29,826 nt of DNA, from positions 1-29,826 of the IMG/VR virus record IMGVR_UViG_3300047462_000736; one strand, 5' to 3'. The notes under the pieces were generated by a model, which had not been told where the DNA came from, ran no database searches, and saw only the letters and a program-made list of their open reading frames with translations. The position numbers were made by a program, and so were the translations under genes. The stretch's first letter is position 1, and the number at the start of each line of letters is the position of its first letter. This DNA comes from a virus. Positions 15,800 through 22,232 of the stretch are shown here, piece after piece.

Positions 15800-16397
15800 A
15801 TGGATATGGAAGGGTTTTGTTTTCGGAATTTGCGGCGCGGCGCTCGTCGCATGCACGACGATCCAGGACAAGTTTCAAGCGCAAGACAGCGCTGTCGCCG
15901 CACCTTATATCGGTCACACATACTACACCAACAACGGCAGTACGCTTTTGTTGTATTCGCAGCCTAATTACGCGTCGACTTCCGTAGTCGTGCCGGGGAA
16001 AATAACAGTCCTCGGGTTCTACGAGTCCCCGGAGCTTCAGACCTGGTTTAAGGTCGCTCTCGATAACGGTTCTCAAGGTTTCGTGGAGATTCCGATCCAG
16101 AGTTTTCGCGCCGCGCTGATCGACCATCCGCCGCCGATCGCCCCAAAAGTTATCGGCGCCTATCCGACCTTTCTCCGCCATCTCGATAGGCCGGAGTTCG
16201 AAAGGCGGCGGCAACTCCCTGGGGTCGTCGTCGGGATGTCGCAGAAAAGCGTTTTGGGAACGGCCTGGGGTGACCCCAATAAGATCGAAACACTCAAAAC
16301 AAAAAACAGCACACGCGAGAAATGGAGCTATCCCGACAACAACGTTCTCTATTTCGAGGACGGTTTTCTGGTCGGAATCAAGACCATTTTAAACTAA
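15774..16397 (+). CDS. Lipoprotein with SH3-like and SmpA/OmlA-like domains
   Basis: A signal sequence of 26 residues ends in LVAC (Cys27), a canonical lipobox. Thr at +2 does not match the inner-membrane retention signal, so outer-membrane sorting is expected. Residues ~45-105 resemble a bacterial SH3 domain (STLLLYSQPNYAS...WFKVAL..GSQGFVEI). The end, ~165-207 (GMSQKSVLGTAWGDPNKIET..REKWSYPD), has the pattern of SmpA/OmlA-type domains. A TTG at 15786 is an alternative start, but the signal is complete either way. The gene overlaps the chaperone extension and has lower GC. Phage lipoproteins in this site are often superinfection-exclusion or conversion factors; that role is inferred. Confidence 0.75.
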   Translation: MEGCLRNAEWIWKGFVFGICGAALVACTTIQDKFQAQDSAVAAPYIGHTYYTNNGSTLLLYSQPNYASTSVVVPGKITVLGFYESPELQTWFKVALDNGSQGFVEIPIQSFRAALIDHPPPIAPKVIGAYPTFLRHLDRPEFERRRQLPGVVVGMSQKSVLGTAWGDPNKIETLKTKNSTREKWSYPDNNVLYFEDGFLVGIKTILN

Positions 16398-16433
16398 GTC
16401 ATTTGCCTGTGGTTTTCTGTTTCGGAAAATCGA

Positions 16434-16463
16434 TTGAAAAAATACTATAAGCAAGATTAGAAT
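16434..16463 (+). promoter_or_regulatory. Putative sigma-70-type promoter
   Basis: TTGAAA (16434-16439) and TAGAAT (16458-16463) are separated by 18 bases in an AT-rich gap, 35 bases before the small ORF at 16498. This is the best promoter match in the accessory cassette and fits expression independent of the late operon. Confidence 0.5.
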
Positions 16464-16497
16464 AGCCTCGCATTATTATCCGAAACGGAATTTTATC

Positions 16498-16698
16498 ATG
16501 CGTGCAAATCTACAACGAGTACAAGATTCGGCGGCTGAACTTGATCAGGCCGCTGCACTTTTCCTAGAAGCCCTGAACGAGCTATCGCAATGCCATGGCA
16601 TAGGCCTCACTGGCGGTATGAACCTTTTCCTGATGGAATGTGATGATTACGAGCGCAAGTACACCGTGGACGTAGAAAGTCGCGTTGAGTTCGTGTGA
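16498..16698 (+). CDS. Hypothetical small helical protein
   Basis: The 66-residue protein has an amphipathic N-terminal helix (LQRVQDSAAELDQAAALFLEA) and a C-terminal acidic part (MECDDYERKYTVDVESRVEF). It is preceded by a plausible promoter and a weak ribosome site. It ends six bases before the convergent minus-strand gene. No family is recognised; the size suits a phage accessory or antitoxin-like protein, without direct evidence. Confidence 0.5.
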   Translation: MRANLQRVQDSAAELDQAAALFLEALNELSQCHGIGLTGGMNLFLMECDDYERKYTVDVESRVEFV

Positions 16699-16704
16699 AG
16701 CTGA

Positions 16705-17238
16705 TCAAGGCAACCTCACGCTTAGTCCCGAATTGGGGCCTGGCGGGAGGCGTAGGGCTGTGTCCATTCCCTGGTGCGTTCGTAGGTCGTCTAGCAGCGT
16801 TTTAGGACTAACTTCAGTTCCCTCTAGAGCAACGGATTCCGAACGAGGATTCATCACGGCTTTAGCCCGGTAAATGTGAAGTTGGCCGATACCTTCAGTG
16901 ATGGCGCGTAAGCATAGCCCCCGCGCGTAAAAGCGATTGAATTCTCCCTCCGCCATTGTTTCGGCCGCAGTGACGGGGACTTTTACCGTTGTCATTCCAC
17001 CAGATGGTGTCCGTCTAGATTCGTGGGTGTTAAGCCGACCGCGAGAATTTAGCTCTCGCGCCAACCATTGGTCATCATATGCGCCCGCAGCCTCGGAAAG
17101 TAATTTGACGTAATCGGATCGACCGCTCTCGCTTAGCCTGGGGCTGATATAGATTGTCGTGTCCTTGACGTCTCTGATGATTTCGTCAGTCATAAATTGA
17201 CGAGTGCGAGCATCCAAGTTTATGAGCGATAGCGGCAT
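16705..17238 (-). CDS. Conserved hypothetical protein, unknown function
   Basis: The 177-residue protein runs against the tail operon. Strong-looking conserved blocks are PLSLINLDARTRQFMTDEI, TIYISPRLSESGRSDY, VPVTAAETMAEGEFNRFY, an IYRAK motif, MNPRSES, and the terminal LPPGPNSGLSVRLP. I believe proteins with these blocks occur widely in bacteria, but no function is known to me and no catalytic motif stands out. A good ribosome site (GGGGA) lies before its ATG. It may be co-transcribed with the small minus-strand ORF upstream. GC and placement suggest an inserted accessory gene. Confidence 0.75.
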   Translation of the reverse strand: MPLSLINLDARTRQFMTDEIIRDVKDTTIYISPRLSESGRSDYVKLLSEAAGAYDDQWLARELNSRGRLNTHESRRTPSGGMTTVKVPVTAAETMAEGEFNRFYARGLCLRAITEGIGQLHIYRAKAVMNPRSESVALEGTEVSPKTLLDDLRTHQGMDTALRLPPGPNSGLSVRLP

Positions 17239-17291
17239 TGCAGTCCCCTATACTGATGATTCCGACATCTACTCCGGTTTAGGCTGGTTTG

Positions 17292-17501
17292 CTACATTTT
17301 AACTGCGTCAATTACCGCAAACTGACCGTATCGCTTTTGAGGCTCCGGCGCGATCACGCAGTTCAGCGCTACCCGGATTAATCGCCAATCTTCTAGAAAC
17401 GATCCATCACGCCTAATTCGATCGCTGGCGTCACCTGCAGTTTTGAGCACATCGCGAGGTTCAACTTCGCGGACACACGTCCGAATTGGGACAGCACTCA
17501 T
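17292..17501 (-). CDS. Hypothetical small protein upstream of the minus-strand gene
   Basis: The 69-residue ORF lies 53 bases upstream of the 177-residue minus-strand gene in the same direction. It is rich in Arg and Asp (VREVEPRDVLKTAGDASDRIRRDGS) and has no membrane helix. It is uncertain as a gene. It would be the first gene of a two-gene minus-strand unit, whose promoter would have to lie in 17502-17560. Confidence 0.35.
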   Translation of the reverse strand: MSAVPIRTCVREVEPRDVLKTAGDASDRIRRDGSFLEDWRLIRVALNCVIAPEPQKRYGQFAVIDAVKM

Positions 17502-17521
17502 TTGCTTGCTGTTGCGTCTTC

Positions 17522-17548
17522 AAAGCGCCCCTCGCGGGCGCTTTTTTT
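17522..17548 (+). terminator. Intrinsic terminator before the tape measure gene
   Basis: A perfect 9-bp stem, AAAGCGCCC (17522-17530) and GGGCGCTTT (17536-17544), has a 5-base loop and is followed by a T-run to 17548. It ends 12 bases before the tape measure ATG. Late transcripts must read through it, or the tape measure operon must have another promoter. Confidence 0.9.
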
Positions 17549-17559
17549 ATGGGTGAGCC

Positions 17560-18711
17560 ATGGCCGACAATCAGATTCAGATCGGTTTCGATGTCGATAA
17601 CAGCGCGCTGCAAAGCGGACTATCCGATTCATCGCAACAGGTCGCGCAGGTGGCGCAGGAAATCCAGGAAAACTTGGCCGGCATCGGGACCGCCGCTGCC
17701 GGCGCCGGCCAATCCTTGAAAACTCTTGCCGACGAAAAAGGGAGTTTGAAAGAAATCGATGACCGCTTCGCGCAGCAAACGGCGGAAATAGCGATCCTGA
17801 AGGACAGCTATAAAGAGTCTGCTGACGAGGCGATCAGCCAGCAAATTCGTATTGAGGAGGCGCGCTACGCCGCTATCCGGAGCGAGTTGAACGAAGAGAA
17901 CCAGGCCCAGAGCGCCAGCGCGCAGGTTCGCCAGCAATTGCAGAACAAGGCCGATGCCGAAGAGGTCAAGCACGATGCCAAGATGCGCGCGCTTGAGCAG
18001 CAGCGGGTCAAGGAATCCGAGGCGTCTTGGATGTCGATCCTGTCGCCGATCGGAAACGCATTCCAATCGTCGCTAAACGGCATCATTCGCGGCAACGAAA
18101 CTTTGCGCCAGGCCACCGCCAAGATGGGGCAGGCGGTGATTTCCGATTTCGTCGGTATGGCGGTCAAACGCGCCACCAACTGGATCGCGTCCGAACTGAC
18201 GATGACCGAAGCGACCGAGGCCGGTAATGCGATCCGCTCGGCCTCCGACGCTGCGGCCGCCTCGTCCGGCATCCTCGATATGTTGGGTAAGGCGATCGAA
18301 TCGATTACGGTATCGGCAGCCGAGACAGGCGCCGGCGTGGCGGCCTTCATGGCGCCGGAAATCGGCCCCGCAGCGGTGCCTGCGGGCGAGACTGCCGAAC
18401 TGACCGTGCTCAGTTTCATTCCCGGGCTCTCCGCTGCGGGCGGTGTCTGGAACCTGCCGACCGACATGCTGGTCCAGGCTCATGCCAAGGAATCGATCCT
18501 GCCCGCCGCGATTGCCGCGCCGATGCGTGATTTCTTTCAAAACGGCGGCGCCGCGGGTTCGATTGGGGGGATCGTCGGCGGCGACACTCACATCAACGTC
18601 AATGTGCAAGCGGTCGATGCCCAAAGCGTACAGCGCCTGTTCATGAACAATGGCGGGGCGCTGGTGAAGGCGTTGTCAGGCCAGCTGCGCCTTCTTAACG
18701 TACCGGGCTGA
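17560..18711 (+). CDS. Tail tape measure protein (short)
   Basis: The 383-residue protein begins QIQIGFDVDNSALQSGLSDSS, typical of tape measures. A long coiled-coil stretch rich in Ala/Gln/Glu spans ~20-150. A hydrophobic middle at ~200-290 is able to insert in membranes. The end is GGDTHINVNVQAVDAQSVQRLFMNNGGALVKAL, a common C-terminus of short tape measures. By the usual ~0.15 nm per residue it predicts a tail of roughly 57 nm. It follows a terminator and is four bases before the DUF2460 gene. Confidence 0.88.
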   Translation: MADNQIQIGFDVDNSALQSGLSDSSQQVAQVAQEIQENLAGIGTAAAGAGQSLKTLADEKGSLKEIDDRFAQQTAEIAILKDSYKESADEAISQQIRIEEARYAAIRSELNEENQAQSASAQVRQQLQNKADAEEVKHDAKMRALEQQRVKESEASWMSILSPIGNAFQSSLNGIIRGNETLRQATAKMGQAVISDFVGMAVKRATNWIASELTMTEATEAGNAIRSASDAAAASSGILDMLGKAIESITVSAAETGAGVAAFMAPEIGPAAVPAGETAELTVLSFIPGLSAAGGVWNLPTDMLVQAHAKESILPAAIAAPMRDFFQNGGAAGSIGGIVGGDTHINVNVQAVDAQSVQRLFMNNGGALVKALSGQLRLLNVPG

Positions 18712-18714
18712 TCC

Positions 18715-19346
18715 ATGAGCACATCGATTTTCCCGTCTCTTCCCGGTCTCGAATGCCGGTCGATCGCGCCCCTTCCTTCGCCACCACGGTCGTCACCAAT
18801 TACAGCGGTAAGGAAATTCGCATCGCTCGGCAATCGACGCCGCGCCGGACCTGGACGTCGTCCTATAGTTTCCTACGCCAAGGCACATTCGAAGGTGCGA
18901 CTTATACCGAGCAGGCGCAGCTCGAGGGGTTTTTCAACAACCGCACGGGAATGCTGGATTCGTTCCTGTATCTCGACCCGCACGACAATTCCGTGACCGC
19001 TCAGACCATCGGCGTGGGCGACGGATCGACCATCCAGTTTCAATTGATCCGCGCCTATGGCGGCGCTGTGGAACCGATCCTGGCCCCGCAAAGCGTGACG
19101 AGCCTGACGGTCGGCGGCGTCGCCAAAGTCAACGGCACGGATTACGGCGTCGGCGCTTGGGAAAATGGCGCGACGCCGCCTGGCACGATCAACTTCGTCG
19201 CCGGCGCGCCGGGCGTGGGGCAGGTCATCGTCGCCACCTTCTCTTACTATTTCCCGGTGCGTTTCACCGACGACACGATGACCTTTTCGAACTTCATGCA
19301 ATCGCTGTTCGAAAACAAAAAAGTCTCGTTTATCCAGATCAAATAG
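18715..19346 (+). CDS. DUF2460 distal tail protein, probable 1-base frameshift near the start
   Basis: The body (PVDRAPSFATTVVTNYSGKE, SYSFLRQGTFEGATYTEQAQ, YFPVRFTDDTMTFSNFMQSL) is a DUF2460 protein, the distal tail ring of GTA-like tails. The natural beginning, MSTSIFPSLPGLE, is present from 18715 but in another frame. Adding one G at TG|CCGG near 18755 joins it smoothly to the body. As sequenced, translation can still begin at the ATG at 18753, giving 197 residues without the first ~13. The deletion could be real or a sequencing error. The gene is flanked by tape measure and DUF2163 genes, as in Rhodobacter GTA. Confidence 0.85.
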
Positions 19347-19357
19347 TAGGCCCTCTT

Positions 19358-19573
19358 ATGAAACTCTGGTCTGTCATCTGGACGCGCCCCACGGATCGTC
19401 TGGCGAGCGCCCGCGTGGCCGCCGCCGACAAAGCGCAAGCGCGGATGCTGTTGTATGTCGAGGATGCCGCCGGCGAACCGGTCTATGGCGATCCGTATGC
19501 CGACGGCGTCATCGTCCAATTCGCGGGCAATATCGATGCCGAGCCCGCCGTGATCAGCGTGACTCCGCGATGA
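19358..19573 (+). CDS. Small hypothetical tail-tip protein
   Basis: The 71-residue protein starts at the ATG at 19358 (MKLWSVIWTRPTDRL); the frame is open further upstream, but the DUF2460 gene occupies that stretch. A basic/Ala-rich helix is followed by strands (ARMLLYVEDAAGEPVYG, VIVQFAGNIDAEPAV). It overlaps the DUF2163 start by four bases (ATGA). Small genes occur at this place in some GTA-like tail clusters. Function is unknown. Confidence 0.65.
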   Translation: MKLWSVIWTRPTDRLASARVAAADKAQARMLLYVEDAAGEPVYGDPYADGVIVQFAGNIDAEPAVISVTPR

Positions 19574-19902
19574 AGCCGACATCGCCCGCGCTGCGGAAAA
19601 TTCTGGAATCGCGCGAGTGGTTTCAGGCCGATGTCTTCACCTTCTCCGGCGGCAATCTGGGCTCGAACGTGCTGCGTTACTGCGGCGGCGACCAGGATGT
19701 CACCTATAATGGCGTGCTCTATCCCTGCGGCGGTTCGACCGGGCCGTATTTCGACCGCCAGGACGCTAAGGCCAAGGTGCGTCAAAAGGTCGGCACGGCG
19801 GTCGATACGCTACAATTCGACGTCATCCCGGCGCGGCGCAAATCCTCGGCGCGCCATTCCTGTCGGCGGTGCATAGCGGCGTGTTCGATGGCTCGGAACT
19901 GA
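19570..19902 (+). CDS. DUF2163 tail hub protein, N-terminal fragment (frameshifted)
   Basis: Residues 1-~88 (PALRKILESREWFQADVFTF, VLRYCGGDQDVTYNGVLYPC, DAKAKVRQKVGTAVDTLQFD) are the start of a DUF2163 protein, part of the tail-tip hub. After about 19831 the frame gives an Arg/Cys-rich tail (ARRKSSARHSCRRCIAA) that does not look like protein of this family. Restoring one G in the GGCGCGGCG run gives PAAAQILGAPFLSAVHSGVF and joins it to the downstream fragment. The single-base deletion may be real decay or an error of sequencing. Confidence 0.8.
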   Translation: MKPTSPALRKILESREWFQADVFTFSGGNLGSNVLRYCGGDQDVTYNGVLYPCGGSTGPYFDRQDAKAKVRQKVGTAVDTLQFDVIPARRKSSARHSCRRCIAACSMARN

Positions 19903-20474
19903 TCTTCGAGCGGCTGTTCATGCCGACCTATGGCGACACGCGTGCCGGGGCGATCCGCCTGTTCGTCGGGCGGGTGGTGGAGATCGACGCCAGCCGCACG
20001 ATCGCGACCTTTACCGTCAACAGTCACCTCGAGCTGTTGAACCTGCAAATGCCGCGCAACCTTTATCAGCCGGGATGCCTCAATAATCTCGGCGATGCCG
20101 CCTGCGGCGTGAACACCGCCGCCTATTCGCAAACCGGCACGGTCGCTGCGTCGTCCGGCGTTTCGAATATCAACCTGAACATCATCACCACCGGTCACGT
20201 CGAGGACGATTACAATCTGGGCAAGATCGTCTTTACCTCCGGCGTGCTGAACGGCCTGTCCCGTTCGATCCGCGTGTCGGTGTATAATTCCTCAACCTCG
20301 GCCAGCATCACGGTCTTGGCCCCATTCCCGACAGCGCCCGCAACCGGCGACACGTTCACGATCTATCAGGGCTGCGACAAAAGCTGGGCCGGAACGAACG
20401 GTTGCCCGAAATTCTCCAACACCGCCCGCTATCGCGGCTTTCCCTTTATCCCGCAGCCGACGACGGCGGTATGA
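19869..20474 (+). CDS. DUF2163 tail hub protein, C-terminal fragment, predicted Fe-S cysteines
   Basis: This is the rest of the DUF2163 gene in the -1 frame; it is open upstream to the lesion near 19831 (AQILGAPFLSAV) and then continues with VFDGSELIFERLFMPTYGDT. Four Cys are placed as in tail-tip proteins of the lambda gpL/GTA hub type that hold a [4Fe-4S] cluster: C-x8-C (codons at 20076 and 20103) and, 89 residues later, C-x9-C (20373 and 20403). The final part, ARYRGFPFIPQ, is typical of the family. The ORF start shown is only the first ATG in the open frame. Joined with the upstream fragment the protein would have about 301 residues. Confidence 0.8.
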   Translation: MHSGVFDGSELIFERLFMPTYGDTRAGAIRLFVGRVVEIDASRTIATFTVNSHLELLNLQMPRNLYQPGCLNNLGDAACGVNTAAYSQTGTVAASSGVSNINLNIITTGHVEDDYNLGKIVFTSGVLNGLSRSIRVSVYNSSTSASITVLAPFPTAPATGDTFTIYQGCDKSWAGTNGCPKFSNTARYRGFPFIPQPTTAV

Positions 20475-20556
20475 GGTTTTCTTGTTCCCTCAAATGCCGG
20501 GCGGTCGCGTCCGCTCCCTCGGCTCACGCGCGATCCGCCGTCGCGGGCTGTTTAAG

Positions 20557-21024
20557 ATGATGCAACTTGATGAACGCCAAGCCGTCATCGCCGAGGCGCG
20601 CAGTTGGATCGGCACGCCCTTCCATGACCGCGCCCGGGTCAAGGGCGCTGGCGTCGATTGTTTGCAATTGCTGATTGCGAGCTACCATGCCGCCGGTCTG
20701 CTTCCCGATCTGCGGCCCGACTATCCGGTGCGGTTCTTTCTGCACGGACATGACGAAATTTATCTCGGCGGCATCGCCGATCACGCCGTCGAGATCGCAA
20801 CGCCGCGACCGGCCGATTTCGCGCTCTTCAAGTTCGGCCGCTGTTTCAGCCACGCGGCGCTGGTCATTGACTGGCCGGTGATCGTTCACGCCTTCAGCGG
20901 CCAATCGGTGCAGGAGGACGACGCATCTCGGAATTTCCGCCTGACGACGATCGGCGAAGTCGTTGCGGGTCGCGGCCAGCCGAGGCCGGTGAAATTCTTC
21001 ACGTTGAAGCGGTGGTCCATCTAA
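20557..21024 (+). CDS. NlpC/P60 family cell-wall peptidase (tail tip)
   Basis: This is a cysteine peptidase of about 155 residues, expected to cut peptidoglycan peptides during entry or to help tail-tip assembly. Numbered from 20557, the catalytic Cys35 sits in GAGVDCLQLL, His99 in CFSHAALVID and His111 in IVHAF; all are present. The family start IAEARSWIGTPFHDRARVKG fits the ATGs at 20557/20560. The frame is open to 20482, but those extra 25 residues are Arg-rich and unlike the family. It follows DUF2163 as in Rhodobacter GTA (g13-g14). Confidence 0.88.
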   Translation: MMQLDERQAVIAEARSWIGTPFHDRARVKGAGVDCLQLLIASYHAAGLLPDLRPDYPVRFFLHGHDEIYLGGIADHAVEIATPRPADFALFKFGRCFSHAALVIDWPVIVHAFSGQSVQEDDASRNFRLTTIGEVVAGRGQPRPVKFFTLKRWSI

Positions 21025-21169
21025 GGTGGGCTTTGCGACGGATAATAGCCCGCTAGTCAGCAGGCCAAAACCGCCCCGATATTTTATGGCTCATATGGAT
21101 GTAAGAAAGTGGCCGGGTGATCTTCCCGAAGAATGATAGCCGATTCAGATATCGGGTTGCGAGAAGAGT

Positions 21170-21409
21170 ATGAGCGCCGATTCCTTAGGAATGGTCGTCA
21201 AGCCGAGTGCCATATTTATGTCGCGGTTTTGCGAAATTATCGGAGTTCCCGAAGAGGCGGGTTTCAGTGAAGAAACATTGGTGCTATGCGAATGTCGATC
21301 ATCAAACATCGATGCTATTGGCCACATCTATGAAATCGGTTTGCGAGCTTGGCGCTTGGCGCCGCTTTTCGCGATGACGGAAATTGTTGAAAAACCTCTT
21401 ATTGCGTGA
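21170..21409 (+). CDS. Hypothetical small protein
   Basis: The 79-residue ORF is preceded by GAAGAG at a good ribosome-site distance. It is mixed alpha/beta with two Cys in LVLCECRSS, and the end is hydrophobic (GLRAWRLAPLFAMTEIVE). Lower GC than the tail genes, and adjacency to the toxin-antitoxin-like pair, point to an accessory insertion. No family is recognised. Confidence 0.45.
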   Translation: MSADSLGMVVKPSAIFMSRFCEIIGVPEEAGFSEETLVLCECRSSNIDAIGHIYEIGLRAWRLAPLFAMTEIVEKPLIA

Positions 21410-21417
21410 ACAACTAA

Positions 21418-21460
21418 CATCATCAATCGTTAGACTATAACCAATCTCGCATTGATGATG
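21418..21460. promoter_or_regulatory. Inverted-repeat operator candidate upstream of the TA-like pair
   Basis: CATCATCAAT (21418-21427) and ATTGATGATG (21451-21460) are exact reverse complements, with 23 bases between them. The spacer holds the -10-like TAGACTATAAC (21431-21441). Half-site centres are 33 bases apart, about three helical turns. The site is 40 bases before the small ORF at 21501. Autoregulation by the antitoxin is an inference. Confidence 0.5.
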
Positions 21461-21500
21461 AGGTCCGGCGGCTTTTGCCGCGATAACTGGAGCGACCAGA

Positions 21501-21668
21501 ATGCCTACACAGAATAATGCACAACAGCCACGCAAGGGCGCGACCCAGCCGCCGCCCGAGGCGGAGTACGGAGACAGTGTGTCGATTGAGCAACTCGCCA
21601 AGCTGAAGAAGTCGGTCGAACCGCTTAATTTGGAAGAATGGGAAACGGTTAGCGGGCCGGCTTGGTAA
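21501..21668 (+). CDS. Putative antitoxin of a MazF-like pair
   Basis: A 55-residue ORF is preceded by TGGAGCG. The N-terminal ~20 residues are basic/Gln/Pro-rich; then YGDSVSIEQLAKLKKS and the acidic end LNLEEWETVSGPAW follow. A disordered, acidic, Trp-containing tail is typical of antitoxins that block MazF-type toxins. It ends three bases before the GTG start of the toxin-like gene. There is no visible DNA-binding domain of a named type. Confidence 0.5.
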   Translation: MPTQNNAQQPRKGATQPPPEAEYGDSVSIEQLAKLKKSVEPLNLEEWETVSGPAW

Positions 21669-21671
21669 GCC

Positions 21672-22070
21672 GTGCCGGAACTGACGCCTTCCTATTACCC
21701 GCAGTCGATCGCGGTCTCGCCGTATGATGTGGTTTGGTGTAGGTGGCCTACCAACGTTGGAGAGGGTGGGTTTAAAGACCGACCGGCGTTAGTCCGCAGC
21801 GTTCGGCAAAAAGATGGAAATCGTGCGTTGGAAGTTGCGTATGGCACTTCCAAACTCCACAAACCCTATGTCAGCAGCTTCTATGTCGCCAATCTTACGG
21901 ACATGAATGCTGCTGGGCTTTTTCTTGCTACGCGATTTGAACTGGACCTCACGTTGCTCCTGCCGTTCGCCGAGGATTACTTCCCAAAACGGCCCGATGG
22001 CGTGGGTCCGGTCATTGGCAGATTAAGTTCTCATAGCGTCGATCTTCTAAAACAAATGTTGAAACGCTAA
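21672..22070 (+). CDS. MazF/PemK-like toxin
   Basis: The 132-residue protein starts with GTG. It carries SPYDVVWCRWP....GGFKDRPALVRSV near the start, a pattern of the MazF/PemK fold (strand, then a loop with ...RPALV). Strands VAYGTSKL and FYVANL follow, then GLFLATRFELD, LLPFAEDYF and a final VIGRLSSHSVDLLKQML, the usual C-terminal helix. Such proteins are ribosome-independent mRNA endoribonucleases. The gene follows the small putative antitoxin within three bases and is closed by a strong terminator. The family call is by pattern only. Confidence 0.55.
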   Translation: MPELTPSYYPQSIAVSPYDVVWCRWPTNVGEGGFKDRPALVRSVRQKDGNRALEVAYGTSKLHKPYVSSFYVANLTDMNAAGLFLATRFELDLTLLLPFAEDYFPKRPDGVGPVIGRLSSHSVDLLKQMLKR

Positions 22071-22093
22071 GCCTCCGCACCGTATAGCCGAGC

Positions 22094-22120
22094 AAAAGCC
22101 CCGCTTCGGCGGGGTTTTTT
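22094..22120 (+). terminator. Intrinsic terminator after the toxin-antitoxin-like pair
   Basis: A stem, AGCCCCGC (22097-22104) and GCGGGGTT (22109-22116), has a TTCG loop and is followed by Ts to 22120. Flanking AAAA/TTTT also lets it work in the other direction. It separates the accessory cassette from the hub gene 110 bases downstream. Confidence 0.9.
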
Positions 22121-22232
22121 GCTGTTTGCGGTCTTGCGAAACAGCGACGTTGTTACGTCCTTCATTCGGGCTCGATCGTTAACGGCCGACGCCGCCGATC
22201 GGACACCCATTTTCCTTGCGCCGAGGTGAACC

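Noticed and set aside
18753-20474. Programmed frameshifting in DUF2460 and DUF2163
   Set aside because: No slippery heptamer at either point, and these families are single-frame in known phages.
20475-20556. N-terminal extension of the NlpC/P60 protein (start at 20482)
   Set aside because: The extra 25 residues are Arg/Gly-rich and unlike the family, which begins near the ATGs at 20557/20560.
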